Assembly (NCBI RefSeq): GCF_021165955.1
Contig: NZ_CP088952.1
Span: forward strand, 3,472,001-3,536,000
From: Massilia endophytica
Lineage (GTDB): Bacteria > Pseudomonadota > Gammaproteobacteria > Burkholderiales > Burkholderiaceae_D
DNA: 64,000 nt
Reading direction: 5' to 3'
In this document: positions 52,046-59,689 of the stretch, in pieces
Numbering within the stretch: the stretch's first letter is position 1
How the letters are laid out: each line of letters opens with the position of its first letter
The notes under the pieces: model-generated
Database searches by the model: none
Seen by the model: only the letters and a program-made list of their open reading frames with translations
What the model was told of the DNA's origin: nothing
Made by a program: the position numbers and the translations under genes

Positions 52046-52645
52046 ATGCCTCATACCTTAGCCGCCTCAGTCAACTTTGAACTCCTCATCAAAAAAAGCC
52101 GCTTCATCGCCTGCGTGCAGCCCATGCCTGACCGGGCGGGTGCGCAGGCCGTCGTTGCGCAGCTGCGTGCGCAGCATCCCGGCGCGGCGCATGTGTGCTG
52201 GGCCTTGCTGGCGGGCGGCCAGTCGGCGGCAGTGGACGATGGGGAGCCGAGCGGCACGGCAGGACGTCCCATGCTCGACGTGCTGCGCCACCAGGATCTG
52301 GAAGGGGTGCTGGCAACCGTGGTGCGCTACTTCGGCGGCGTGAAGCTGGGCGCGGGCGGCCTGGTGCGCGCCTATACCGACAGCGTGGCGCAGGCCCTGC
52401 TCACAGCGCAGAAGGTGCCCATCATCCGGCTGCAGACCTTGCGCTGCGCTGTCCCCTACCCGCTGGAAGGACTGCTGCGCCGGGAGCTCGATGCCGCGGG
52501 CGCAAGGCTGGACGAAGTGGTGCATGGCGACGATGTCGGCTTCACCTTCAGCCTCCCCGCCGGGGATGCGGCAGGCCTGCAGCTTCGCCTGAACGAAGCG
52601 GGAGCGGGCCGCATCGTATGGCGCCGCGAGGAAGATAGCGCATAA
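52046..52645 (+). CDS. yigZ: YigZ/IMPACT family protein
   Basis: 199 residues. The UPF0029 N-terminal domain (KKSRFIACVQPMPDRAGA, AHVCWALLAGGQSAAVDDGE, PSGTAGRPMLDVL) and VVRYFGGVKLGAGGLVRAY are diagnostic, followed by the DUF1949 C-terminal domain. In vivo role is uncertain (IMPACT in eukaryotes inhibits Gcn2). It is monocistronic; its stop overlaps the A-run of the convergent gene's terminator. Confidence 0.93.
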   Translation: MPHTLAASVNFELLIKKSRFIACVQPMPDRAGAQAVVAQLRAQHPGAAHVCWALLAGGQSAAVDDGEPSGTAGRPMLDVLRHQDLEGVLATVVRYFGGVKLGAGGLVRAYTDSVAQALLTAQKVPIIRLQTLRCAVPYPLEGLLRRELDAAGARLDEVVHGDDVGFTFSLPAGDAAGLQLRLNEAGAGRIVWRREEDSA

Positions 52646-52671
52646 AAAAACGGCCTGCATTGCGCAGGCCG
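52644..52671 (-). terminator. Intrinsic terminator of the BON-domain gene
   Basis: CGGCCTGC (52651-52658) and GCAGGCCG (52664-52671) pair perfectly; on the minus strand seven T residues (52650-52644) follow. It overlaps the yigZ stop codon. Confidence 0.9.
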
Positions 52672-52690
52672 CGAGGTGAAGAAAACCGGC

Positions 52691-53503
52691 TTACTTGGTG
52701 TTCTTCACTTGAATCGAACTTTTCACGTCGGTGACGCCCTTCACGCCCTTGGCCAGCTGCACGGCGCGATCGGCTTCCGCCTTGGTGGGCACGAAGCCGC
52801 TCAGCATCACGACGCCGTTCTGGGTCTCGACGTGCACGTCCATCGCCTTCACAGTCTTGTCGGCCGCCATGTCGGCTTTCACCTTGGTGGTGATCATGGT
52901 GTCGGACATGGCCTGCGATGCGTCAGCCGTTTTCTCCGCAGTCTTTTCCTTCATGTCATGTGCTGCGGCCACGGTCTTGTCCTTGGCGTTTTCGGCAGCG
53001 TTGGCGGTGCGGTCGGCAGCCGTGTTGGCGGCAGCGGCCGTACGGTCGCGCACATCGGCGGCGTTGGCAGCGACGGTGGAACGGTTGGTGTTATCGACCA
53101 GAACACCGGTGCGGCTGTCGGCCGTGGTGCCTGCAATGGCGGAGCTCTTCGCTGCCTTGGCTTGCGCCTGGCAGGTGTCCTTGGCGTTGCCGCTCAGGTC
53201 ATCGCATTTTTCCTTGGCGAGGTCATACTCGGCGTCGGCCAGCTTGCGGTTGGCGCGGTCGATGTCCGATTTGTTGTTCTTGTACTGGGCTACGGCATTG
53301 GCTTCGGCACGGGCGCGCGCCACTTTCGCTTCTTCCTTGCACACGTCCTTGCTGTTGCCCTTCATGCCGTCGCAACGTTCCTTGGCGACTTTGTAGTCGG
53401 CTTCGGCTTTCTCGTGGGCGGCCTTGTAGCCGGCGCTGTCAGTGTTTTGTGCGAACGCAACGCTAGCGGCAGTGGCCAGCGTCAGGAATACGAGTTTCTT
53501 CAT
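52691..53503 (-). CDS. Periplasmic BON-domain protein with duplicated cysteine-pair helical module
   Basis: 270 residues; signal peptide MKKLVFLTLATAASVAFA (start at 53503). Two tandem helical modules about 46 residues apart each hold a spaced cysteine pair: YKVAKERCDGMKGNSKDVC (C44/C55) and YDLAKEKCDDLSGNAKDTC (C90/C101). A long Ala-rich, LEA-like stretch (NTAADRTANAAENAKDKTVA) follows, and residues about 200-268 are a BON domain (VHVETQNGVVMLSGFVPTKA). BON domains bind phospholipid, as in OsmY and DolP, so an envelope-stress role is likely. Confidence 0.85.
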   Translation of the reverse strand: MKKLVFLTLATAASVAFAQNTDSAGYKAAHEKAEADYKVAKERCDGMKGNSKDVCKEEAKVARARAEANAVAQYKNNKSDIDRANRKLADAEYDLAKEKCDDLSGNAKDTCQAQAKAAKSSAIAGTTADSRTGVLVDNTNRSTVAANAADVRDRTAAAANTAADRTANAAENAKDKTVAAAHDMKEKTAEKTADASQAMSDTMITTKVKADMAADKTVKAMDVHVETQNGVVMLSGFVPTKAEADRAVQLAKGVKGVTDVKSSIQVKNTK

Positions 53504-53599
53504 GTCGGTCCCCTTTAGGATGGTTGGCATGAAGATTTAACGCTGTTGGGCACATTCCTTCTGTGCGTGAGCGAACACAGACCACACCTCGGCCTTACT

Positions 53600-54286
53600 T
53601 TATTCAGACTGAAGCAGCCCTTCGCTCCACAGAACTTTCACCTGGTCAAAAAGACTGGCGCCAGCCGCGAACTGGCCTCCATTGCCCGCAAGTTTGAGCC
53701 AGGCGCGCGTGTCGTGCGAGCCATGGCTGGGCTGGTCCGCCCGCACGCCTTCCAGCCAGCGATGGACGCGTGCGTAGTCGCCGGGGTGCGTGCGCTGGGT
53801 CCAGGCCAGCGCAGCGAGGTCGGAGTAGGCTTCTTCGCGGCGGGTTTCGCGCATCTGCTTGGAGAGCTCGAGCAGTTCCGGGCTGTCCGATTGTTCCTGC
53901 CCAACTTCCACGAAGCCGGAGGGCAGCGCGTGCCAGCTGCCTTGCGCGTAGCGCCAGCAATGGGCCACCTCATGCGCCGTCATCGCTTCGATCAGCACGC
54001 CCTGCTGCGCTTCCGGCACGCCGTCGAAAATCGATTCCGCGTTGGGGTTGCCGCGCATGGAGAGCACGAGCTTGCAGCGGCCGTCGGCGAAGCCCATGGC
54101 CATGGGAACATCGTTTGGTCCGGCCTGGGGCTGGACGATGATGTCGATGGGGAGTTTCAATTCCTTCGCGTAAGCCAGCACCGGCGAACCGGCCGTCAGC
54201 CAGCGCGTTTCCGTTGCGGTCAATTGGCCTGCGCTGGCGCCTGCTGCGGCAAGAGAAAGGAGGACGGCGGCGGGGAATTTTGACAT
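53600..54286 (-). CDS. Hypothetical secreted protein with HExxH zinc-protease motif
   Basis: 228 residues; signal peptide MSKFPAAVLLSLAAAGASA. An HExxH motif (H105-E-V-A-H109 in IEAMTAHEVAHCWRYAQGSW) is followed 42 residues later by REEAYSDLAALAW, whose E151/E152 or D156 could be the third zinc ligand, giving a gluzincin-like arrangement. I do not recognise the family. A start at 54313 is possible but would hide the signal peptide. Unlinked to its neighbours in function. Confidence 0.7.
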   Translation of the reverse strand: MSKFPAAVLLSLAAAGASAGQLTATETRWLTAGSPVLAYAKELKLPIDIIVQPQAGPNDVPMAMGFADGRCKLVLSMRGNPNAESIFDGVPEAQQGVLIEAMTAHEVAHCWRYAQGSWHALPSGFVEVGQEQSDSPELLELSKQMRETRREEAYSDLAALAWTQRTHPGDYARVHRWLEGVRADQPSHGSHDTRAWLKLAGNGGQFAAGASLFDQVKVLWSEGLLQSE

Positions 54287-54440
54287 GGTGAAACTCCTGA
54301 TTCGAAGTTTCACTATACATGCCGTAGCGCAATTTGTTACAGGCCGGGATGGGCTGTTACAAAATATTTGCTTGTGGAAATAGGCATGTTTGAGGGATTG
54401 TTAAGGCCGCGGACTGTGTTCGGTGGCGGACTGGGGTACC

Positions 54441-54469
54441 GGGGACAGACCCTGTTCAGGTCTGTCCCC
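54441..54469. repeat. Perfect 11-bp palindrome (possible dispersed repeat)
   Basis: GGGGACAGACC (54441-54451) and GGTCTGTCCCC (54459-54469) flank a 7-base loop, 6 bases beyond the chemoreceptor stop. No T-run follows on either strand, so it is not a standard terminator. A KpnI-like GGTACC precedes it. Confidence 0.85.
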
Positions 54470-54475
54470 TGCTCA

Positions 54476-56230
54476 TCAGAACTCTTCCCAGCTGTCTTCT
54501 TCGGCGGCGGCAGCGGCGGGGGCGGCCTTGCGCGCTGCGGCGGCCTTGCGGGCGCCTGCGAGGCGCGCCTGCGGACGCGGCGCGGGACGTGGCATCGGCA
54601 CCACGGCGGCGGCGGACGCCACGGCGCTCACCGGCGGCGCCAGCGGCGCGCTCTGCTGCGAGTCGTCCAGGCGGAACACGCTGACCACCGATTCCAGGTG
54701 ATTCGCTTCATCCTGCAGCGAGGCTGCTGCGGCAGCGGCCTGCTCCACCAGCGCGGCGTTCTGCTGCACCACCGCGTCCATGTTCGAGATGGCTTCGTTC
54801 ACCTGCTCGATGCCCGCAGTCTGCTCCTGGCTCGCCGTGGAGATCTCGCCCATGATGTCCGTCACGCGCTTCACGCTGTCCACGATCTCCTTCATCGTGT
54901 CGCCCGCCTGGTCCACAAGCTTCGCGCCAGCGTCCACGCGTTCGACGGAATCGTCGATCAGTGCCTTGATCTCCTTCGCCGCGCCAGCGGAACGCTGGGC
55001 GAGGTTGCGCACCTCGGTCGCCACCACAGCAAAACCCCGTCCCTGCTCGCCCGCGCGCGCCGCTTCCACGGCCGCATTCAGGGCCAGGATGTTGGTCTGG
55101 AATGCAATGCTGTCGATCACGCCAATGATGTCCACAATCTTCTTGGACGATTCGTTGATCGATGCCATGGTGCTCACAACTTCTTCCACCACGGCGCCGC
55201 CCTTGGTCGCCACTTCGGATGCGGACATGGCGAGCTGGTTGGCCTGGCGCGCGTGGTCGGAGTTCTGCTTCACGGTGCCCGTCAGTTCTTCCATCGACGA
55301 TGCGGTCTGTTCGATATTCCCGGCCTGCATTTCGGTGCGGGCCGACAGGTCCTGGTTGCCCGCCGCGATCTCGCGCGATGCGGTGGCAATGGTCTGCGTA
55401 CCGGCACGCACCTGGCTAACGATGTTTACCAGGCTGTCGCGCATGCCGCGCATGGCGTGCAGCAGGCTGGAACGGTCGCCCGCCTTGGTGTCGATGTTCA
55501 CGGCCAGGTTGCCAGCGGCGATGCTGGCCACGATGGAGGCCGCATATTCAGGCTCGCCGCCCAGTTGCTTGAGCAGGCCGCGGCTGATGAACCATGCGGC
55601 CGCCACGCCGATGGCGATCGCAACCCCGCACAGCACCACCATGAAGAAGAAGAAGCTGCGCGCAACGGTCTTGGCGCTTTCCGCCTGGTCCTGGCTCATC
55701 TTCTCTTCGAGGTCGATCATCTTGTTGATGGCGGCGAGCCAGCTCGTGAAGGCAGGCGCCGCCTGCTGCGCCAGCAGCGTTCCCGCTTCGGCCGTGTTGT
55801 CGGCCTGGCGCAGTTCGATCACCTTGGCGATGAGCGGCTGGGTCCTCGCCTCGGCTTCCTTGATGCCCGCAATGGCTTCCTTTTCGGCCGCGCTGGTGTC
55901 CTTGCGGCTGGCCAGCAGCTGGTCCAGGGGCGCGGCGGACTTGGCGTAGTTGTCAGCCAGGGTGCGGATGGTTTCGATATGCGGCCTGGCGGCATTGGCA
56001 TCGGCCGCCAGCACCACGTCGCGCAGGGCGATCGAGCGGTCATGCACGCTGCCGCGGAAATTGATGGCGTAGCGCTGCTTGACGTTGTTCACGTCGCTGA
56101 CGTTGGTGAGGATGGTGTCGATCTTCTGCACCCGGTTGATGCCGAGCGCCGTCACTACAATCAGGAGGAGGAAAACCAGCCCAAAGCCAATGGAAAGGCG
56201 GGTGCTGATCTTGGTGCTTTCGATGTCCAT
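54476..56230 (-). CDS. Methyl-accepting chemotaxis protein
   Basis: 584 residues. First membrane span about 12-32 (IGFGLVFLLLIVVTALGINR), periplasmic four-helix-bundle sensor, second span about 190-212 (SFFFFMVVLCGVAIAIGVAA), HAMP, then the signalling domain with the hairpin NILALNAAVEAARAGEQGRG. The C terminus ends SWEEF, a CheR/CheB-docking pentapeptide like NWETF, so this is a Tar/Tsr-class adaptable receptor. Ligand unknown. It follows the M49-like gene by about 130 bases. Confidence 0.93.
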   Translation of the reverse strand: MDIESTKISTRLSIGFGLVFLLLIVVTALGINRVQKIDTILTNVSDVNNVKQRYAINFRGSVHDRSIALRDVVLAADANAARPHIETIRTLADNYAKSAAPLDQLLASRKDTSAAEKEAIAGIKEAEARTQPLIAKVIELRQADNTAEAGTLLAQQAAPAFTSWLAAINKMIDLEEKMSQDQAESAKTVARSFFFFMVVLCGVAIAIGVAAAWFISRGLLKQLGGEPEYAASIVASIAAGNLAVNIDTKAGDRSSLLHAMRGMRDSLVNIVSQVRAGTQTIATASREIAAGNQDLSARTEMQAGNIEQTASSMEELTGTVKQNSDHARQANQLAMSASEVATKGGAVVEEVVSTMASINESSKKIVDIIGVIDSIAFQTNILALNAAVEAARAGEQGRGFAVVATEVRNLAQRSAGAAKEIKALIDDSVERVDAGAKLVDQAGDTMKEIVDSVKRVTDIMGEISTASQEQTAGIEQVNEAISNMDAVVQQNAALVEQAAAAAASLQDEANHLESVVSVFRLDDSQQSAPLAPPVSAVASAAAVVPMPRPAPRPQARLAGARKAAAARKAAPAAAAAEEDSWEEF

Positions 56231-56318
56231 TTAGAAATGTCCCTGGTCTGGATGTTAAGTAACAAAAGGAAACGTTACCACGAAAGCCAGGGTCTTGCTG
56301 CGGACCAACAAGAGATTA

Positions 56319-56350
56319 GCGGTAGAGCAAGATTGGTTTTGCTCTACCGC
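56319..56350. repeat. Perfect 12-bp inverted repeat between two genes
   Basis: GCGGTAGAGCAA (56319-56330) and TTGCTCTACCGC (56339-56350) flank an 8-base loop. It lies 12 bases after the M49-like gene stop and 90 bases before the chemoreceptor start. There is no T-run, so it may be a processing/pausing hairpin or an operator. Confidence 0.8.
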
Positions 56351-56362
56351 AAACGGACTGTC

Positions 56363-58063
56363 TTATTTCGCCAACAGCGCTTTGGCGGTCGGGAAGGAAG
56401 GACGGATGTCGTTCGGGACGGACTTCATCTTGTCCAGCGCCTTCTGCACATCGGGGCGGATCACCACGTACTTGGCCATCATGGCCTTGGCGGCGGCATA
56501 GTCGCCCGTGGCTTCGATGGTCAGGAACTCGCGGTCCAGGTCCATGACGGCCTGCTTGATCTTTTTGAAGTCGACCGAGAAGGTGCCGTCGCCGTGGGAC
56601 ACGAAGCCGCCCTTGTCCAGCAGGTAGTTCATCTGGATCGCCATGCCGCGCGCATGCGAGTCGGTGAGGCCGAAATGCAGGGTGCGGAAGGCCGAGGCGA
56701 GGAAGGTGGTGTGCAGCTTGCGTTCGGCTTCGGCGCCCTGGCCCAGCGTGTCCTTCAGCTGGCCCTTCTCCATCATGTACATCAGGGCATAGAGGCCGGT
56801 GACGTCCGCCTTCGCTTCCTCGATGGTGGAGTAGGTCTCCTTCAGGTCCTGGCGCGGCGTGGAGGCGACGCCTTTCACTTTCGTGATGTGCGGCCCGAGG
56901 CCGTGCGTGATTTCGTGCGCGAGAATGTGGGTGAAGAAGGAGTTGAAATCCACGTCTTTCTGGTCCTGCGCGCGCAGAACGATCTTCGAGATCGGCGTCA
57001 GCGTGGCCTTGAACTTCTCTTCCTGCACGTTCTTCAGCATTACGCGCTTGGAACCGCGCTGGCTGATGATGCGCTCATCGTTCGGCAGGTTGTAGGCGGC
57101 CGTCTGCACGCCCATATTGCCGTCGCCCGCGCCATACACTTCGTTCACCACCACCATCGGCGCCACGGCGCCAACCTTCGGGTTGCGGTACTGCTTGTCC
57201 AGCGGCAGATTGTCTTCCAGCTCCTGCATGTGCTTGGCGAAGAAGTCCAGCTTCTTCGTCTCCTTCTCGTCGCGGATGCTCACATAGGCTTCGAAGGCGG
57301 CCTTGTAGCCGAACAGTTCGTCGTTGTAGGTCTCGTACGGGCCAATGGTGACGTCCACCAGCGAGTCCAGGTCCATCCACGCGAAGTCGGAGGCGAGATA
57401 GTCGTTGCTCAGGAATGCGTCCGCGCGCAGGTTCAGGAACTTCTTCAGCGATGCGTTATCGGTGGCGGCGGCGGCTTCCTTCAGGAGCGCGGAGAGCTTC
57501 TGCATCTCCGGCTTGTATTCTTCCGAATACTTCACGGTCTTGAACTTGCCGTCCGCTCCGCTGCGGATGGTAGTGAAGAACCACTGCGCGTCCTGCTTGT
57601 CCTTGGCGGCCAGGCCGTTCATCCACTTTTCGAGCGCTTCCTTCGATGCGCCGGACGGATAGAAATTGGCGCCCTCGGGCTTCTTGGCCGGGATCTTGAT
57701 CCCCGCAATGTCGGCTGGCAGGAAGGACTGGTTGCCGTCGATGATGGACCACGGGCCCTTGTTCAGCCAGAAGTACTCGGCGCGGGCCTTGCCCAGCGGC
57801 GAAGTGTCCTTCTGCAGCGCCGCCCACAGCGCCTCGTTGCCTTCCCAGCGCTGGCGCAGCTGCAGCGTGTCGACGATCTTCGCCGCTTCGATCAACTTGG
57901 CGATGGCCTTGCGGTCGCCTGCGCTGAGGCCGGACGTATCGGCCTTCAGCTCCACCGGCGCGAAGCGCTGCGTCATCTTGTTCAGCTCTGCGACGGTGGC
58001 GGGCGCCGCCACGGCAGCGGCGCTGGCGGCAGCCAGCACCATCGGGATCAGGATCTTGTTCAT
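56363..58063 (-). CDS. Secreted M49-type (dipeptidyl-peptidase III-like) zinc peptidase
   Basis: 566 residues; signal peptide MNKILIPMVLAAASAAAVAA (start chosen at 58063). The zinc site is HEITHGLG (H383, E384, H387) with EEAKAD (E415/E416) 32 residues later, matching the DPP III-like arrangement of HExxxH/HExxH plus EExxAD. The central block DFAWMDLDSLVDVTIGPYET and VAPMVVVNEVYGAGDG are conserved in bacterial DPP III-like proteins. Periplasmic; probably degrades or senses peptides. It is the gene upstream of the chemoreceptor. Confidence 0.82.
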   Translation of the reverse strand: MNKILIPMVLAAASAAAVAAPATVAELNKMTQRFAPVELKADTSGLSAGDRKAIAKLIEAAKIVDTLQLRQRWEGNEALWAALQKDTSPLGKARAEYFWLNKGPWSIIDGNQSFLPADIAGIKIPAKKPEGANFYPSGASKEALEKWMNGLAAKDKQDAQWFFTTIRSGADGKFKTVKYSEEYKPEMQKLSALLKEAAAATDNASLKKFLNLRADAFLSNDYLASDFAWMDLDSLVDVTIGPYETYNDELFGYKAAFEAYVSIRDEKETKKLDFFAKHMQELEDNLPLDKQYRNPKVGAVAPMVVVNEVYGAGDGNMGVQTAAYNLPNDERIISQRGSKRVMLKNVQEEKFKATLTPISKIVLRAQDQKDVDFNSFFTHILAHEITHGLGPHITKVKGVASTPRQDLKETYSTIEEAKADVTGLYALMYMMEKGQLKDTLGQGAEAERKLHTTFLASAFRTLHFGLTDSHARGMAIQMNYLLDKGGFVSHGDGTFSVDFKKIKQAVMDLDREFLTIEATGDYAAAKAMMAKYVVIRPDVQKALDKMKSVPNDIRPSFPTAKALLAK

Positions 58064-58111
58064 GTGGCCTTTTCTCAACAGTTGAAAGGAGGCCACATTG
58101 TAATCCTGTCT

Positions 58112-58711
58112 TTACCAAACTTTATAGGTTTTGCCGGTCTCCGCGCCCTCTACACTTCGGCTGTAGGCCAGGGCCACGCGCCTGGCATCGGCCGATTCGA
58201 AGCCGTAGAAGAAGGGGCCGTATTTGTCCAGCGATTCGGTCAGCACCGTCGGGCTCACGACGTTGATGCGCAGGCCGCGCTGCAGTTCGATCGCCGCACC
58301 CAGCACGAAGCCTTCCACCGCGGCATTCACCGCAGACGCATTCGCGCCGAAGCGGATCGGCTGCTGGCCCACGATGCCGCTGGTGAGCGTGATCGAGCCG
58401 CCGTCGTTCAGGTATTCCTGCGCAATGAGAGCCACGTTGATCTGCCCCATCAGCTTGCTGTTCAGGCCTTTGCGGAACTGCTCAGGCGTCATCTCGTGCA
58501 GCGGGCCGAAATGCAGATCGCCCGCGGCGACAACGACAGCGTCCACCTTGCCCGTTTTGGCGAACAGGGCGCGCACCGAGGCTTCGTCCTCGAACTTCAC
58601 CTGGTACTGGCCCCCGGTGCCGCCGACGGTGACGATCTCGTGGCGCTGGCCCAGCTGCTCCACCACTGCCTTGCCTACCGCGCCCGTGGCGCCGATCACG
58701 ACGATTTTCAT
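58112..58711 (-). CDS. Short-chain dehydrogenase/reductase
   Basis: 199 residues. The Rossmann start KIVVIGATGAVGKAVVEQLG is a GxxGxxG NADP-binding fold. The catalytic Ser may be in ITLTSGIVGQQP, but the usual YxxxK is replaced by a region reading GANASAVNAAVEGF, so the classical Tyr is absent. Divergent from a LysR gene; LysR-adjacent short SDRs of this kind are usually its target. Substrate unknown. Confidence 0.82.
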   Translation of the reverse strand: MKIVVIGATGAVGKAVVEQLGQRHEIVTVGGTGGQYQVKFEDEASVRALFAKTGKVDAVVVAAGDLHFGPLHEMTPEQFRKGLNSKLMGQINVALIAQEYLNDGGSITLTSGIVGQQPIRFGANASAVNAAVEGFVLGAAIELQRGLRINVVSPTVLTESLDKYGPFFYGFESADARRVALAYSRSVEGAETGKTYKVW

Positions 58712-58750
58712 TACTGCTCTCCTGTATGGTCAAAGAGCGGCCAGTATCCA

Positions 58751-58768
58751 ATTCTTCCAAACAGGAAT
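58751..58768. promoter_or_regulatory. Probable LysR operator between divergent genes
   Basis: ATTCTTCCAAACAGGAAT is an imperfect dyad with ATTC/GAAT ends containing T-N11-A, placed in the 99-base gap between the SDR and LysR genes. TTCCAAAC recurs at 58791-58798, 36 bases away, as a possible second half-site. Confidence 0.6.
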
Positions 58769-58810
58769 AAATGAGTTAGGATGAACATCATTCCAAACCA
58801 TAGGTTAGTA

Positions 58811-59689
58811 ATGGACAAGCTGCGCAGCATGGAGATTTTCGTCGCGGTCGTGGACCAGGGCAGTTTCACGGCCGCCGCGGACCGCTTCAAGATTTCGCCC
58901 GTCATGGTGGGGAAACATATCCGCTCGCTGGAACAGCGGCTGGGCGCAGCCCTGCTTACGCGCACGACGCGGCGCCAGTCGCTCACCGAGATCGGCAGGC
59001 AGTATGCGGACCAGTGCCGCATCATCCTGGCGCAGATCCAGGCGGCGGAAAGCGGGGCCGAGGCGATGCGCGGCGCGCCGCGCGGGCAGCTGAAGATTTC
59101 GGCGCCCGTATCGTTTGGCGCCGAGTGGCTGAGCCCTGCCCTCACCGAATATCTGGCGCTGTATCCCGAGATCGGTGTGGAACTGAGCCTGAACGACAGG
59201 ATGGTGGACCTGGTGGAGGAAGGTTTCGATGCGGCGGTGCGCATCGGCGTGCTGGGCGACTCGACGATGATCGCGCGGCCCCTGAAGCCTTACGGCATGG
59301 CTATCTGCGCCTCGCCCGAGTATCTTGCACGGCGCGGCGTGCCGCGCGTTCCGGCCGATCTGGCGCAACACGAATGCCTCGACTTCACCGGCTGGTCGGC
59401 GCAGGGACGCTGGCGTCTGAAGGGCGAGAAGGACGGCCGCGCCTTCCCGCCTGCGCGGCTGCGGTCCAACAGCACGCATGCGCTGCGCATGGCGGCACTG
59501 AGCGGCTTCGGCATCACCATGCAGGCGGAGATGATTCTTTCGCGCGATATCGCGGCGGGGCGGCTCGTGCGCATCCTGGAAGACTACGTCCCGGCCGCGC
59601 GCCCCGTGCACCTTCTCTACCCGCGCGACCGCCAGCCCACGCCGAAGCTCACCACCTTCATCGACTTCGTGCTGGAACGTTTCAGTTAG
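58811..59689 (+). CDS. LysR-family transcriptional regulator
   Basis: 292 residues from the start at 58811 (MDKLRSMEIFVAVVDQGSFT). The N-terminal winged helix (FTAAADRFKISPVMVGKHIR, SLEQRLGAALLTRTTRR) and the effector domain (LKISAPVSFGAEWLSPALTE, GYGMAICAS-type) are standard. It is divergent from the SDR gene that it most likely controls and convergent with the efflux operon, overlapping its end by 8 bases. Ligand unknown. Confidence 0.92.
   Translation: MDKLRSMEIFVAVVDQGSFTAAADRFKISPVMVGKHIRSLEQRLGAALLTRTTRRQSLTEIGRQYADQCRIILAQIQAAESGAEAMRGAPRGQLKISAPVSFGAEWLSPALTEYLALYPEIGVELSLNDRMVDLVEEGFDAAVRIGVLGDSTMIARPLKPYGMAICASPEYLARRGVPRVPADLAQHECLDFTGWSAQGRWRLKGEKDGRAFPPARLRSNSTHALRMAALSGFGITMQAEMILSRDIAAGRLVRILEDYVPAARPVHLLYPRDRQPTPKLTTFIDFVLERFS

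Noticed and set aside
54368..58774. Very long plus-strand open frame (over 1,400 codons) across the chemoreceptor, M49 peptidase and SDR
   Set aside because: It is antisense to three well-recognised genes, with His/Arg/Gly/Ala-rich composition typical of a high-GC complementary frame.
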